From JAWWPY01 sp964412845 (GTDB lineage Bacteria; Actinomycetota; Actinomycetes; Streptosporangiales; Streptosporangiaceae), in NCBI GenBank assembly GCA_964412845.1, contig CAYPQM010000114.1:1-21865 (forward strand): DNA of 21,865 nucleotides, in the 5' to 3' direction. Shown in pieces: positions 21,839-21,865 of this stretch. Under the pieces are notes generated by a model, which was not told the DNA's origin, did no database searches, and worked only from the letters and a program-made list of their open reading frames with translations. Every line of letters begins with the position of its first letter. Within the stretch, counting starts at the first letter, position 1. Position numbers and translations under genes: made by a program.

Positions 21839-21865
21839 GTGGGCAATTGTCGTAGGTGCCGCCCC
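21837..21865 (+). CDS. Start of a further gene, cut by the window edge (possibly an ABC permease)
   Basis: A GTG at 21837 follows GGGAGG by six bases and opens a frame reading VWAIVVGAA to the window edge. The hydrophobic start and the position after a substrate-binding protein gene fit a transporter component, but nine codons are too few to assign a function. A GTG two bases later in another frame gives VGNCRRCRP and is less likely. Confidence 0.4.

Overview
The window is high-GC DNA with strong GC3 bias, frequent GTG/TTG starts and gene families typical of Actinobacteria (a Cvn conservon, a mycothiol-type DsbA-family protein, an Eis-like acetyltransferase). The gene content fits a mycelial or soil actinomycete; I cannot name the genus from sequence alone. 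No mobile elements, CRISPR arrays, tRNA or rRNA genes were seen.

Left part (1-6840, minus strand): a tightly packed hopanoid operon read right to left: hpnC, hpnD, hpnE, a polyprenyl diphosphate synthase, shc, and the start of hpnG, which runs off the left edge. Most junctions are 4-7 base start/stop overlaps, implying translational coupling. The first three enzymes make squalene, Shc cyclises it to hopene, and HpnG acts on adenosylhopane made by an HpnH presumed to lie further left.

A 987-base non-coding stretch (6841-7827) separates this operon from a divergent conservon (7828-11906, plus): NIT-domain sensor kinase (CvnA), Roadblock/LC7 protein (CvnB), DUF742 protein (CvnC) and small GTPase (CvnD), a membrane signalling set. 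A membrane-anchored SpoIIE/PP2C phosphatase follows tail to tail.

Middle (13172-16286): an Eis-like N-acetyltransferase, a small disordered basic protein, and on the minus strand a DsbA-family gene resembling mycobacterial Rv2466c followed by rpiB. Divergent from these lies pepN (16496-19048). The pepN / Rv2466c-like / rpiB order matches M. tuberculosis. The Rv2466c-like gene has an exact GGAAT-N18-GTT promoter match (SigR/SigH type).

Right end (19136-21865): a LacI-family regulator preceded by three perfect 12-bp iterons, a sugar-type ABC substrate-binding lipoprotein, and the first codons of another gene. The 9-mer GCAACCGGT occurs in front of all three and is a candidate operator.

A recurring oddity is the number of short perfect or near-perfect tandem duplications (12-30 bp), both inside coding sequence and in leaders; these are listed separately.
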